64,000 nucleotides of DNA from assembly GCF_029227915.1 (NCBI RefSeq), contig NC_079883.1, positions 16,432,001 to 16,496,000 of the forward strand, written 5' to 3'. Below the pieces are notes generated by a model, which worked only from the letters and a program-made list of their open reading frames with translations, searched no databases and was not told the DNA's origin. This document shows positions 1 to 13,270 of this stretch, in pieces; positions within the stretch are counted from its first letter, which is position 1; each line of letters starts with the position of its first letter. Made by a program: the position numbers and the translations under genes. Source of the stretch: Hydractinia symbiolongicarpus (lineage: Eukaryota > Cnidaria > Hydrozoa > Anthoathecata > Hydractiniidae).

Positions 1-548
1 ATATGGTCATTTGCAGCCTAATAAAGGTCGTACACACAAATCGCGTTGTTCCACGTGCTTGGGCGAGTTACGATCCATCCAATCCCTCCACTCTCATTAG
101 ACTATGACGTCCCAAGTGGTTTTTCATTGCGCCATGGCGTTATAACACCGTCAACTACGGGTACAGGCCTCAAAAGGCTGTAATATGGCCTCTTGCAGCC
201 TAATAAAGGCCTTACACGTATATCACGTGGTCGTACGTGCCTGCGCAAGTTACCATTGGTCTAATCCTTCTACTCTCAATGGACTAGGACGTCCCAAGTT
301 ATTTTCCATTGCGTCACGGCTTTTTAACACCGTCAACTACGTGTACAGGCCTTTAAAGGCTGTAATATGGTCATTTGCAGCCTAACAAAGGCCTTTCACG
401 TATATCACGTGGTTGCACGTGCCTGCGCAAGTTACGAGCGGACTAATCCCTCCAATGTCATTGGACTATGACGTGCCAAGTGGTTTTCCATTGCGCCATG
501 GCGTTATAACACCGTCAACTACGCGTACAGGCCTCAAAAGGCTGTAAT

Positions 549-2187
549 ATGGCCTCTTGCAGCATAATAAAGGGCTTTCACGTATATCACGTGCTTGCAC
601 GTGCCTGCGCAGGTTACCGTTGGTCCAATTATTTCACTCTCATTGGACTACGACTTCCCAAGTGGTTTTCCATTGCGCCATGGCGTTATAACACCGTCAA
701 CTACGGGTGCAGGCCTCCAAAGGCTGTAATATGGCCTCTTTCAGCCTAATAAAGGCCTCACACGTATATCACGTGGTCGCACGTGCCTGTGCAAGTTACC
801 ATTGGTCTAACCCTTCCACTCTCAATGGACTAGGACGTCCCAAGTTGCTTTCCATTGCGTCACAGCTTCATAACACCGTTAACTACGTGCACAGGCTATT
901 AAAGGCTGTAATATGGCCTTTTGCGGCCTAGTAAAGGTCGTACACACAAATTGCGTTGTTCCACGTGCCTGCGCGAGTTGCAATAGGTCTAATCCCTCCA
1001 CTCTCATTGGACTATGACGTCCCAAGTGGTTTTCCATTGCGCCATGGCGTTATCACACCGTCAACTACAGGTACAGACATGTAAAATCTGTAATATGGCC
1101 TTTTGCAGCATAATAAGCGCTTTTCACGTATATCACGTCCTTGCACGTGCCTGCGCAGGTTAACGCTGGTCTAATTACTCCACTCTCAATGGACTACGAC
1201 GTCTCATGTTGTTTTCCATTGCGCCATGACTTTATAACACCGTCAACTACGTGTACAGGCCTCTAAAAGTCTGTACTATGGCATTTTGCAGCTTAATAAA
1301 GGTCGTGCACACAAATCGCGTTGTTCCACGTGCCTGGGCGAGTTACGATCGGTCTAATCCTTCCACTCTCATTGGACTATGACGTCCCAAGTGGTTTTCC
1401 ATTGCGCGATGGCGTTATAACACCGTCAACTACGGGTGCAGGCCTCCAAAGGCTGTAATATGGCCTCTTGCAGCCTAATAAAGGCCTAACACGTATATCA
1501 CGTGGTCGCACGTGCCTGCGCAAGTTACCATTGGTCTAATCCTTCCACTCTCAATGGACTAGGACGTCCCAAGTTGCTTTCCATTGCGTCACAGCTTTAT
1601 AACACCGTCAACTACGTGCACAGGCCTTTAAAGGCTGTAATATGGCCTCTTGCAGCATAATAAAGGCCTTACACACAAATCGCGTTGTTCTACATGCCTG
1701 GGCGAGTTACGATCGGTCTAATCCCTCCACTCTCATTAGACTATGACGTCCCAAGTGGTTTTTCATTGCGCCATGGCGTTATAACACCGTCAACTACGGG
1801 TACAGGCCTCAAAAGGCTGTAATATGGCCCCTTGCAGCATAATAAAGGCCTTACACGTATATCACGAGGTCGTACGTGCCTGCGCAAGTTACCATTGGTC
1901 TAATCCTTCTACTCTCAATGGACTAGGACGTCCCAAGTTGTTTTCCATTGCGTCACGGCTTTATAACACCGTCAACTACGTGCACAGGCCTCTAAAGGCT
2001 GTAATATGGTCATTTGCAGCCTAACAAAGGCCTTTCACGTATATCACGTGGTTGCACGTGCCTGCGCAAGTTACGAGCGGACTAATCCCTCCAATGTCAT
2101 TGGACTATGACGTCCCAATTGGTTTTCCATTGCGCCATGGCGTTATAACACCGTCAACTACGCGTACAGGCCTCAAAAGGCTGTAAT
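549..2187 (+). repeat. 9-monomer HOR unit, copy A (1,639 bp)
   Basis: This block reappears at 8375-10013 (offset 7,826) and again at 10014-11652. It is 9 monomers plus 1 bp; the extra base is an additional A in the CTAAAAG tract near 1265. It begins with the monomer carrying AAAGGGCTTTC and CAATTATTTC, and holds the monomer with an unusual ATCACGAGG variant at 1824. To its left, 1-950 matches 6917-7866, so this copy was duplicated together with flanking array. Confidence 0.85.
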
Positions 2188-2460
2188 ATGGCCTCTTGCA
2201 GCATAATAAAGGCCTTTCACGTATATCACGTGCTTGCACGTGCCTGCGCAGGTTACCGTTGGTCTAATTATTCCACTCTCAATGGACTACGACGTCCCAA
2301 GTGGTTTTCCATTGCGCCATGGCGTTATAACACCGTCAACTACAGGTACAGGTCTGTAAAGGCTGTAATATGGCCTCTTGCAGCATAATAAAGGCCTTTC
2401 ACGTATATCACGTGGTTGCACGTGCCTGCGCAGATTACCATTGGTCTAATTATTCGACTC

Positions 2461-2600
2461 TCGATTGACTACAACGTCCCAAGTGGTTTTTAATTGCCTG
2501 ATGGCCTTATACCACCGTCAACTACGGGTACATGCGTCTAACGACTGTAATATGGCCTTTGCAGCCTAATAAAGGCAGTACACATCAATCGCGTTCTTCC
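2461..2600 (+). repeat. Diverged monomer class (first of ten copies)
   Basis: This is the most divergent class in the window. It has TCGATTGACTAC in place of the usual CAATGGACTAC, then GGTTTTTAATTGCCTGATGG, then TACATGCGTCTAACGACTG, and runs into GGCAGTACACATCAATCGCG. One base is missing at GGCCTTTGCAG. Copies start near 2461, 4827, 6647, 14091, 30803, 34807, 40268, 45172, 57722 (3' part replaced) and 61909; a fragment of the downstream part is at about 29280. Their spacing is irregular, so they track duplications instead of a fixed HOR period. Confidence 0.85.
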
Positions 2601-3642
2601 ACGTGCCTGCACTAGTTACGATCGAACTAATCCCTCCAATCTCAATGGACTACGACGTCCAAAGTTGTTTTCCATTGCGCCATGACTTTATAACACCGTC
2701 AACTACGTGCACAGGCCTTTAAAGGCTGTAATATGGTCATTTGCAGCCTAACAAAGGTCGTATACACAAATTGCGTTGTTCCACGTGCCTGCGCGAGTTA
2801 CGATCGGTCTAATCCCTCCACTCTCATTGGACTATGACGTCCCAAGTGGTTTTCCATTGCGCCATGGCGTTATCACACCGTCAACTGCAGGTACAGGCCT
2901 GTAAAGTCTGTAATATGGTCTTTTGCAGCATAATAAGGGCTTTTCACGTATATCACGTGCTTGCACGTGCCTGCACAGGTTACCGCTGGTCTAATTACTC
3001 CACTCTCAATGGATTACGACGTCCCATGTTGTTTTCCATTGCGCCATGACCTTATAACACCGTCAACTACATGTACAGGCCTCTAAAGGCTGTACTATGG
3101 CATTTTGCAGCCTAATAATGGTCGTACACACAAATCGCGTTGTTCCACGTGCCTGGACAGGTTACCATTGGTCTAATCCTTCCACTCTCAATGGACTACG
3201 ACGTCCCAAGTTGTTTTCCATTGCGCCATGACTTTCTAACACAGTGAACTATGGGTACAGGCCTTTAAAGGCTGTAACATGGACTCTTGTAGACTAATAA
3301 AGGCCTTCCACGTATATCACGTGGTTCGACGTGCCTACGCAGGTTACCATTGTTCTAATTATTCCACTCTCAATGGACTACGAAGTCCCAAGTTGTTTTC
3401 CATTGCGCCATGACTTTATAACACCGTCAACTACAGGTACAGGCCTGTAAAGGCTGTAATATGGCCTCTTGCAGCATATTAAAGGCCTTACACGTATATC
3501 ATGTGGTTCCACGTTCCTACGCAGGTTACCGTTGGTCTAACTATTCCACTCTCAATGGACTACGACGTCCCAAATTGTGTTCCATTGCGCCATGACTTTG
3601 TAACACCGTCAACTACAGATACAGGCCTGTAAAGGCTGTAAT

Positions 3643-5462
3643 ATGGCCTCTTGCAGCATAATAAAGGCCTTACACGTATATCACGTGCTTGCACGTGCCT
3701 GTGCAGGTTACCATTGGTCTAATCCTTCCACTCTTATTGGACTATGACGTCCCAAGTGGTTTTCCATTGCGTCATGGCGTTATAACACCGTCAACTACGC
3801 GTGCAGGCCTCCAAAGGCTGTAATATGGCCTCTTGCAGCATAATAAAGGCCTTACACGTATATCATGTGGTTCCACGTGCCTACGCAGGTTACCATTGGT
3901 CTAATTATTCCTCTCTCAATGGACTACGACGTCCCAATTTGTTTTCCATTGCGCCATGACTTTATAACACCGTCAACTACGTGTACAGGCCTCTAAAGGC
4001 TGTAATATGGTCATTTGCAGCCTAACAAAGGCCTTTCACGTATATCACGTGCTTGCACGTGCCTGCGCAGGTTACCGTTAGTCTAATTATTCCACTCTCA
4101 ATGGACTACGACGTCCCAAGAAATTTTCCATTGCGCCATATCTTTATAACAGCGTCAACTACGTCTACAGGCCTCTAAAAGGCTGTACTATGGCATTTTG
4201 CAGCTTAATAAAGGTCGTACACACAAATCGCGTTGTTCCACGTGCCTGGGCGAGTTACGATCGGTCTAATTCTTCCACTCTCATTGAACTATGACGTCCC
4301 AAGTGGTTTTCCATTGCGCCATGGCGTTATAACACCGTCAACTACGGGTGCAGGCCTCCAAAGGCTGTAATATGGCCTGTTGCAGCCTAATAAAAGCCTC
4401 ACACGTATATCACGTAGTCGCACGTGCCTGCGCAAGTTACCATTGGTCTAATCCTTCCACTCTCAATGGACTACGACGTCCCAAGTTGCTTTCCGTTGCG
4501 TCACAGCTTCATAACACCGTCAACTACGTGCACAGGCTATTAAAGGCTGTAATATGGCGTTTTGCGGCCTAGTAAAGGTCGTACACACAAATCGCGTTGT
4601 TCCACGTGCTTGCGCGAGTTGCAATCGGTCTAATCCCTCCACTCTCATTGGACTATGACGTCCCAAGTCGTTTTCCATTGCGCCATGGCGTTATCACACC
4701 GTCAACTACAGGTACAGGCCTGTAAAATCTGTAATATGGCCTCTTGCAGCATAATAAAGGCCTTTCACGTATATCACGTGGTTGCACGTGCCTGCGCAGA
4801 TTACCATGGGCCTATTTATTCGACTATCGATTGACTACTACGTCCCAAGTGGTTTTTAATTGCCTGATGGCCTTATAACACCGTCAACTACGGGTACATG
4901 CGTCTAACGACTGTAATATGGCCTTTGCAGCCTAATAAAGGCAGTACACATCAATCGCGTTCTTCCACGTGCCTGCACTAGTTACGATCGGACTAATCCC
5001 TCCACTCTCAATGGACTACGACGTCCAAAGTTGTTTTCCATTGCGCCATGACTTTACAACACCGTCAACTACGTGCACAGGTCTTTAAAGGCCGTAATAT
5101 GGTCATTTGCAGCCTAATAAAGGTCGTACACACAAATCGCGTTGTTCCACGTGCTTTGGCGAGTTACGATCAATCCAATCCCTCCACTCTCATTAGACTA
5201 TGACGTCCCAAGTTGTTTTTCATTGCGCCATGGCGTTATAACATCGTCAACTACGGGTACAGGCCTCAAAAGGCTGTAATATGGCCTCTTGCAGCCTAAT
5301 AAAGGCCTTACACGTATATCACGTGGTCGTACGTGCCTGCGCAAGTTACCATTGGTCTAATCCTTCTACTCTCAATGGACTAGGACGTCCCAAGTTATTT
5401 TCCATTGCGTCACGGCTTTATAACACCGTCAACTACGTGCACAGGCCTTTAAAGGCTGTAAT
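3643..5462 (+). repeat. 10-monomer HOR unit, copy 1 (1,820 bp)
   Basis: Monomers here recur in order exactly 1,820 bp later. Shared rare markers are the CTCTTATTGG variant near 3732, the AAGAAATTTTCC/CATATCTTTATAACAGCG monomer near 4119, the GTTGCAGCC start at 4372, and the diverged monomer at 4827. Divergence from copy 2 is visible but low, for example ACCATTGG near 3711 against ACAATTGG near 5531, so this duplication looks older than the 16-mer pair further right. Confidence 0.85.
4119..4190 (+). repeat. Left-restricted 3' variant class (first of five copies)
   Basis: This monomer segment reads AAGAAATTTTCC, then GCCATATCTTTATAACAGCG, then a CTAAAAGG tract with one extra A, making a 183-bp monomer. 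I see it only at about 4119, 5938, 11765, 13383 and 16818, all in the first 17 kb. Because 183 is divisible by three, open frames run through into the next monomer here (for example 95 codons at 5827-6114), which has no coding meaning. Confidence 0.82.
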
Positions 5463-7282
5463 ATGGCCTCTTGCAGCATAATAAAGGCCTTACACGTATA
5501 TCACGTGCTTGCACGTGCCTGTGCAGGTTACAATTGGTCTAATACTTCCACTCTTATTGGACTATGTCGTCCCAAGTGGTTTTCCATTGCGTCATGGCGT
5601 TATAACACTGTCAACTACGCGTGCAGGCCTCCAAAGGCTGTAATATGGCCTCTTGCAGCATAATAAAGGCCTTACACGTATATCATGTGGTTCCACGTGC
5701 CTACGCAGGTTACCATTGGTCTAATTATTCCACTCTCAATGGACTACGACGTCCCAATTTGTTTTCCATTGCGCCATGACTTTATAACACCGTCAACTAC
5801 GTGTACAGGCCTCTAAAGGCTGTAATATGGTCATTTGCAGCCTAACAAAGGCCTTTCACGTATATCACGTGCTTGCACGTGCCTGCGCAGGTTACCGTTG
5901 GTCTAATTATTCCACTCTCAATGGACTACGACGTCCCAAGAAATTTTCCATTGCGCCATATCTTTATAACAGCGTCAACTACGTCTACAGGCCTCTAAAA
6001 GGCTGTACTATGGCATTTTGCAGCTTAATAAAGGTCGTACACACAAATCGCGTTGTTCCACGTGCCTGGGCGAGTTACGATCGGTCTAATCCTTCCACTC
6101 TCATTGGACTATGACGTCCCAAGTGGTTTTCCATTGCGCCATGGCGTTATAACACCGTCAACTACGGGTGCAGGCCTCCAAAGGCTGTAATATGGCCTGT
6201 TGCAGCCTAATAAAAGCCTCACACGTATATCACGTAGTCGCACGTGCCTGCGCAAGTTACCATTGGTCTAATCCTTCCACTCTCAATGGACTAGGACGTC
6301 CCAAGTTGCTTTCCATTGCGTCACAGCTTCATAACACCGTCAACTACGTGCACAGGCTATTAAAGGCTGTAATATGGCGTTTTGCGGCCTAGTAAAGGTC
6401 GTACACACAAATCGCGTTGTTCCACGTGCTTGCGCGAGTTGCAATCGGTCTAATCCCTCCACTCTCATTGGACTATGACGTCCCAAGTCGTTTTCCATTG
6501 CGCCATGGCGTTATCACACCGTCAACTACAGGTACAGGCCTGTAAAATCTGTAATATGGCCTCTTGCAGCATAATAAAGGCCTTTCACGTATATCACGTG
6601 GTTGCATGTGCCTGCGCAGATTACCATGGGCCTATTTATTCGACTATCGATTGACTACTACGTCCCAAGTGGTTTTTAATTGCCTGATGGCCTTATAACA
6701 CCGTCAACTACGGGTACATGCGTCTAACGACTGTAATATGGCCTTTGCAGCCTAATAAAGGCAGTACACATCAATCGCGTTCTTCCACGTGCCTGCACTA
6801 GTTACGATCGGACTAATCCCTCCACTCTCAATGGATTACGACGTCCAAAGTTGTTTTCCATCTCGCCATGACTTTATAACACCGTCAACTACGTGCACAG
6901 GCCTTTAAAGGCCGTAATATGGTCATTTGCAGCCTAATAAAGGTCGTACACACAAATCGCGTTGTTCCACGTGCTTGGGCGAGTTACGATCCATCCAATC
7001 CCTCCACTCTCATTAGACTATGACGTCCCAAGTGGTTTTTCATTGCGCCATGGCGTTATAACACCGTCAACTACGGGTACAGGCCTCAAAAGGCTGTAAT
7101 ATGGCCTCTTGCAGCCTAATAAAGGCCTTACACGTATATCACGTGGTCGTACGTGCCTGCGCAAGTTACCATTGGTCTAATCCTTCTACTCTCAATGGAC
7201 TAGGACGTCCCAAGTTATTTTCCATTGCGTCACGGCTTTTTAACACCGTCAACTACGTGTACAGGCCTTTAAAGGCTGTAAT
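5463..7282 (+). repeat. 10-monomer HOR unit, copy 2 (1,820 bp)
   Basis: This tandem copy starts where copy 1 ends. The right edge is near 7266-7282, where the array passes into the 5-monomer duplicated segment. It carries some private substitutions such as CCATCTCGCC near 6860. Bases 6917-7866 also match the first 950 bases of the window, so this unit overlaps an independent duplication. Confidence 0.84.
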
Positions 7283-7869
7283 ATGGTCATTTGCAGCCTA
7301 ACAAAGGCCTTTCACGTATATCACGTGGTTGCACGTGCCTGCGCAAGTTACGAGCGGACTAATCCCTCCAATGTCATTGGACTATGACGTGCCAAGTGGT
7401 TTTCCATTGCGCCATGGCGTTATAACACCGTCAACTACGCGTACAGGCCTCAAAAGGCTGTAATATGGCCTCTTGCAGCATAATAAAGGGCTTTCACGTA
7501 TATCACGTGCTTGCACGTGCCTGCGCAGGTTACCGTTGGTCCAATTATTTCACTCTCATTGGACTACGACTTCCCAAGTGGTTTTCCATTGCGCCATGGC
7601 GTTATAACACCGTCAACTACGGGTGCAGGCCTCCAAAGGCTGTAATATGGCCTCTTTCAGCCTAATAAAGGCCTCACACGTATATCACGTGGTCGCACGT
7701 GCCTGTGCAAGTTACCATTGGTCTAACCCTTCCACTCTCAATGGACTAGGACGTCCCAAGTTGCTTTCCATTGCGTCACAGCTTCATAACACCGTTAACT
7801 ACGTGCACAGGCTATTAAAGGCTGTAATATGGCCTTTTGCGGCCTAGTAAAGGTCGTACACACAAATTG
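6960..7869 (+). repeat. 5-monomer tandem duplication, copy 1 (910 bp)
   Basis: The block repeats immediately at 7870-8779, and the two copies look identical by eye through all five monomers. The breakpoint lies in the ACACAAAT/GCGTTGTTCCACGTG stretch shared by the flanking monomers. Copy 2 continues into sequence matching 951 onward, so relative to 1-2187 this region has gained exactly five monomers. Confidence 0.88.
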
Positions 7870-8779
7870 CGTTGTTCCACGTGCTTGGGCGAGTTACGAT
7901 CCATCCAATCCCTCCACTCTCATTAGACTATGACGTCCCAAGTGGTTTTTCATTGCGCCATGGCGTTATAACACCGTCAACTACGGGTACAGGCCTCAAA
8001 AGGCTGTAATATGGCCTCTTGCAGCCTAATAAAGGCCTTACACGTATATCACGTGGTCGTACGTGCCTGCGCAAGTTACCATTGGTCTAATCCTTCTACT
8101 CTCAATGGACTAGGACGTCCCAAGTTATTTTCCATTGCGTCACGGCTTTTTAACACCGTCAACTACGTGTACAGGCCTTTAAAGGCTGTAATATGGTCAT
8201 TTGCAGCCTAACAAAGGCCTTTCACGTATATCACGTGGTTGCACGTGCCTGCGCAAGTTACGAGCGGACTAATCCCTCCAATGTCATTGGACTATGACGT
8301 GCCAAGTGGTTTTCCATTGCGCCATGGCGTTATAACACCGTCAACTACGCGTACAGGCCTCAAAAGGCTGTAATATGGCCTCTTGCAGCATAATAAAGGG
8401 CTTTCACGTATATCACGTGCTTGCACGTGCCTGCGCAGGTTACCGTTGGTCCAATTATTTCACTCTCATTGGACTACGACTTCCCAAGTGGTTTTCCATT
8501 GCGCCATGGCGTTATAACACCGTCAACTACGGGTGCAGGCCTCCAAAGGCTGTAATATGGCCTCTTTCAGCCTAATAAAGGCCTCACACGTATATCACGT
8601 GGTCGCACGTGCCTGTGCAAGTTACCATTGGTCTAACCCTTCCACTCTCAATGGACTAGGACGTCCCAAGTTGCTTTCCATTGCGTCACAGCTTCATAAC
8701 ACCGTTAACTACGTGCACAGGCTATTAAAGGCTGTAATATGGCCTTTTGCGGCCTAGTAAAGGTCGTACACACAAATTG
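7870..8779 (+). repeat. 5-monomer tandem duplication, copy 2 (910 bp)
   Basis: The monomer order and variants are those of the preceding 910 bp, including TTTTTAACACC near 8149 and GACGTGCCAAG near 8296. Its last monomers (from 8375) also form the start of 9-mer copy B, so the two HOR levels overlap. Confidence 0.87.
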
Positions 8780-10013
8780 CGTTGTTCCACGTGCCTGCGC
8801 GAGTTGCAATAGGTCTAATCCCTCCACTCTCATTGGACTATGACGTCCCAAGTGGTTTTCCATTGCGCCATGGCGTTATCACACCGTCAACTACAGGTAC
8901 AGACATGTAAAGTCTGTAATATGGCCTTTTGCAGCATAATAAGCGCTTTTCACGTATATCACGTCCTTGCACGTGCCTGCGCAGGTTAACGCTAGTCTAA
9001 TTACTCCACTCTCAATGGACTACGACGTCTCATGTTGTTTTCCATTGCGCCATGACTTTATAACACCGTCAACTACGTGTACAGGCCTCTAAAAGTCTGT
9101 ACTATGGCATTTTGCAGCTTAATAAAGGTCGTGCACACAAATCGCGTTGTTCCACGTGCCTGGGCGAGTTACGATCGGTCTAATCCTTCCACTCTCATTG
9201 GACTATGACGTCCCAAGTGGTTTTCCATTGCGCGATGGCGTTATAACACCGTCAACTACGGGTGCAGGCCTCCAAAGGCTGTAATATGGCCTCTTGCAGC
9301 CTAATAAAGGCCTAACACGTATATCACGTGGTCGCACGTGCCTGCGCAAGTTACCATTGGACTAATCCTTCCACTCTCAATGGACTAGGACGTCCCAAGT
9401 TGCTTTCCATTGCGTCACAGCTTTATAACACCGTCAACTACGTGCACAGGCCTTTAAAGGCTGTAATATGGCCTCTTGCAGCATAATAAAGGCCTTACAC
9501 ACAAATCGCGTTGTTCTACATGCCTGGGCGAGTTACGATCGGTCTAATCCCTCCACTCTCATTAGACTATGACGTCCCAAGTGGTGTTTCATTGCGCCAT
9601 GGCGTTATAACACCGTCAACTACGGGTACAGGCCTCAAAAGGCTGTAATATGGCCCCTTGCAGCATAATAAAGGCCTTACACGTATATCACGAGGTCGTA
9701 CGTGCCTGCGCAAGTTACCATTGGTCTAATCCTTCTACTCTCAATGGACTAGGACGTCCCAAGTTGTTTTCCATTGCGTCACGGCTTTATAACACCGTCA
9801 ACTACGTGCACAGGCCTCTAAAGGCTGTAATATGGTCATTTGCAGCCTAACAAAGGCCTTTCACGTATATCACGTGGTTGCACGTGCCTGCGCAAGTTAC
9901 GAGCGGACTAATCCCTCCAATGTCATTGGACTATGACGTCCCAATTGGTTTTCCATTGCGCCATGGCGTTATAACACCGTCAACTACGCGTACAGGCCTC
10001 AAAAGGCTGTAAT
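8375..10013 (+). repeat. 9-monomer HOR unit, copy B (1,639 bp)
   Basis: Copy B is directly followed by copy C with offset 1,639. The marker monomers occur in the same order as in copy A: the AAAGGGCTTTC monomer, the TTTCAGCC monomer, the GATAGG/GCAATAGG class, the CATAATAAGCGC class, and the ATCACGAGG monomer at 9650. A few substitutions separate it from copy C, for example CGCTAGTC near 8990 against CGCTGGTC near 10630. Confidence 0.88.
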
Positions 10014-11652
10014 ATGGCCTCTTGCAGCATAATAAAGGGCTTTCACGTATATCACGTGCTTGCACGTGCCTGCGCAGGTTACCGTTGGTCCAATTATTTC
10101 ACTCTCATTGGACTACGACTTCCCAAGTGGTTTTCCATTGCGCCATGGCGTTATAACACCGTCAACTACGGGTGCAGGCCTCCAAAGGCTGTAATATGGC
10201 CTCTTTCAGCCTAATAAAGGCCTCACACGTATATCACGTGGTCGCACGTGCCTGTGCAAGTTACCATTGGTCTAACCCTTCCACTCTCAATGGACTAGGA
10301 CGTCCCAAGTTGCTTTCCATTGCGTCACAGCTTCATAACACCGTTAACTACGTGCACAGGCTATTAAAGGCTGTAATATGGCCTTTTGCGGCCTAGTAAA
10401 GGTCGTACACACAAATTGCGTTGTTCCACGTGCCTGCGCGAGTTGCAATAGGTCTAATCCCTCCACTCTCATTGGACTATGACGTCCCAAGTGGTTTTCC
10501 ATTGCGCCATGGCGTTATCACACCGTCAACTACAGGTACAGACATGTAAAGTCTGTAATATGGCCTTTTGCAGCATAATAAGCGCTTTTCACGTATATCA
10601 CGTCCTTGCACGTGCCTGCGCAGGTTAACGCTGGTCTAATTACTCCACTCTCAATGGACTACGACGTTTCATGTTGTTTTCCATTGCGCCATGACTTTAT
10701 AACACCGTCAACTACGTGTACAGGCCTCTAAAAGTCTGTACTATGGCATTTTGCAGCTTAATAAAGGTCGTGCACACAAATCGCGTTGTTCCACGTGCCT
10801 GGGCGAGTTACGATCGGTCTAATCCTTCCACTCTCATTGGACTATGACGTCCCAAGTGGTTTTCCATTGCGCGATGGCGTTATAACACCGTCAACTACGG
10901 GTGCAGGCCTCCAAAGGCTGTAATATGGCCTCTTGCAGCCTAATAAAGGCCTGACACGTATATCACGTGGTCGCACGTGCCTGCGCAAGTTACCATTGGT
11001 CTAATCCTTCCACTCTCAATGGACTAGGACGTCCCAAGTTGCTTTCCATTGCGTCACAGCTTTATAACACCGTCAACTACGTGCACAGGCCTTTAAAGGC
11101 TGTAATATGGCCTCTTGCAGCATAATAAAGGCCTTACACACAAATCGCGTTGTTCTACATGCCTGGGCGAGTTACGATCGGTCTAATCCCTCCACTCTCA
11201 TTAGACTATGACGTCCCAAGTGGTTTTTCATTGCGCCATGGCGTTATAACACCGTCAACTACGGGTACAGGCCTCAAAAGGCTGTAATATGGCCCCTTGC
11301 AGCATAATAAAGGCCTTACACGTATATCACGAGGTCGTACGTGCCTGCGCAAGTTACCATTGGTCTAATCCTTCTACTCTCAATGGACTAGGACGTCCCA
11401 AGTTGTTTTCCATTGCGTCACGGCTTTATAACACCGTCAACTACGTGCACAGGCCTCTAAAGGCTGTAATATGGTCATTTGCAGCCTAACAAAGGCCTTT
11501 CACGTATATCACGTGGTTGCACGTGCCTGCGCAAGTTACGAGCGGACTAATCCCTCCAATGTCATTGGACTATGACGTCCCAAGTGGTTTTCCATTGCGC
11601 CATGGCGTTATAACACTGTCAACTACGTTTACAGGCCTCAAAAAGCTGTAAT
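10014..11652 (+). repeat. 9-monomer HOR unit, copy C (1,639 bp)
   Basis: This is the tandem neighbour of copy B in the same monomer order. A private GACGTTTCATG variant near 10665 separates it from B (GACGTCTCATG). At 11653 the array changes to a different monomer (CTCTCGCAGC start), which marks the right edge of the 9-mer domain. Confidence 0.88.
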
Positions 11653-13270
11653 ATGGCCTCTCGCAGCATAATAAAGGCCTTTCACGTATATCACGTGCTT
11701 GCACGTGCCTGCGCAGGTTACCGTTGGTCTAATTATTCCACTCTCAATGGAATACGACGTCCCAAGAAATTTTCCATTGCGCCATATCTTTATAACAGCG
11801 TCAACTACGTCTACAGGCCTCTAAAAGGCTGTACTATGGCATTTTGCAGCTTAATAAAGGTCGTAAACACAAATCGCGTTGTTCCACGTGCCTGGGCGAG
11901 TTACGATCGGTCTAATCCTTCCACTCTCATTGGACTATGACGTCCCAAGTGGTTTTCCATTGCGCCATGACTTTATAACACCGTCAACTACAGGTACAGG
12001 CCTGTAAAGGCTGTAACATGGCCTCTTGCAGCCTAATAAAGGCCTTACACGTATATCACGTGGTCGTACGTGCCTGCGCAAGTTACCATTGGTCTAATCC
12101 TTCTACTCTCAATGGACTAGGACGTCCCAAGTTGCTTTCCATTGCGTCACAGCTTTATAACACCGTCAACTACGTGCACAGGCCTTTAAAGGCTGTAATA
12201 TGGCCTCTTGCAGCATAATAAAGGCCTTACACACAAATCGCGTTTTTCTACATGCCTGGGCGAGTTACGATCGGTCTAATCCCTCCACTCTCATTAGACT
12301 ATGACGTCCCAAGTGGTTTTTCATTGCGCCATGGCGTTATAACACCGTCCACTACGTGCACAGGCTTTTAAAGGCTGTAATATGGCTTTTTGCGGCCTAG
12401 TCAAGGTCGTACACACAAATCGCGTTGTTCGACGTGCCTGCGCGAGTTGCGATAGGTCTAATCCCTCCACTCTCATTGGACTATGACGTCCCAAGTGGTT
12501 TTCCATTGCGTCATGGCGTTATCACACCGTCAACTACAGGTACAGGCATGTAAAGTCTGTAATATGGCCTTCACGTATATCACGTGCTTGCACGTGCCTG
12601 CGCAGGTTACCGCTGGTCTAATTACTCCACTCTCAATGGACTACGACGTCCCATGTTGTTTTCCATTGCGCCATGACTTTATAACACCGTCAACTACGTT
12701 TACAGGCCTCTAAAAGGCTGTACTATGGCATTTTGCAGCTTAATAAAGGTCGTGCACACAAATCGCGTTGTTCCACGTGCCTGGGCGAGTTACGATCGGT
12801 CTAATCCTTCCACTCACATTGGACTATGACGTCCCAATTGGTTTTCCATTGCGCGATGGCGTTATATCACCGTCAACTACGGGTGCAGGACTCCAAAGGC
12901 TGTAATATGGCCTCTTGCAGCCTAATAAAGGCCTAACACGTATATCACGTGGTCGCACGTGCCTGCGCAAGTTACCATTGGTCTAATCCTTCCACTCTCA
13001 ATGGACTAGGACGTCCCAAGTTGCTTTCCATTGCGTCACAGCTTTATAACACCGTCAACTACGTGCACAGGCCTTTAGAGGCTGTAATATGGCCTCTTGC
13101 AGCATAATAAAGGCCTTACACACAAATCGCGTTGTTCTACATGCCTGGGTGAGTTACGATCGGTCTAATCCCTCCACTCTCATTGGACTATGACGTCCCA
13201 AGTGGTTTTCCATTGCGCCATGGCGTTATAACACCGTCAACTACGTTTACAGGCCTCAAAAATCTGTAAT
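11653..13270 (+). repeat. 9-monomer short form of a 13-monomer HOR (1,618 bp)
   Basis: The first 300 bases match 13271-13568 (offset 1,618). From about 11960 on the match shifts to offset 2,345 (14305 onward). The difference of 727 bp is four monomers minus one base, so this copy lacks a four-monomer block that is present in its right neighbour. It contains the 161-bp monomer at 12564-12724. Confidence 0.82.
12564..12724 (+). repeat. 161-bp monomer with 22-bp internal deletion
   Basis: GGCCTT joins directly to CACGTATATC at 12570/12571, dropping the 22 bases that include the CAGCATAATAAG segment with its AATAA core. The monomer otherwise belongs to the GCAGGTTACCGCTGG class and ends in the 183-bp type tract. 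An identical deletion occurs at 14909-15069, exactly 2,345 bp later, so it arose once and was duplicated with the HOR. Confidence 0.9.

Noticed and set aside
185-385. Open frame of 66 codons starting MASCS, with dozens of relatives across the window on the + strand
   Set aside because: Each covers one satellite monomer plus 19 bases. Variation tracks the repeat and is not codon-structured, small indels shift phase freely, and no promoter or domain is visible. These are repeat artefacts, not a gene family.
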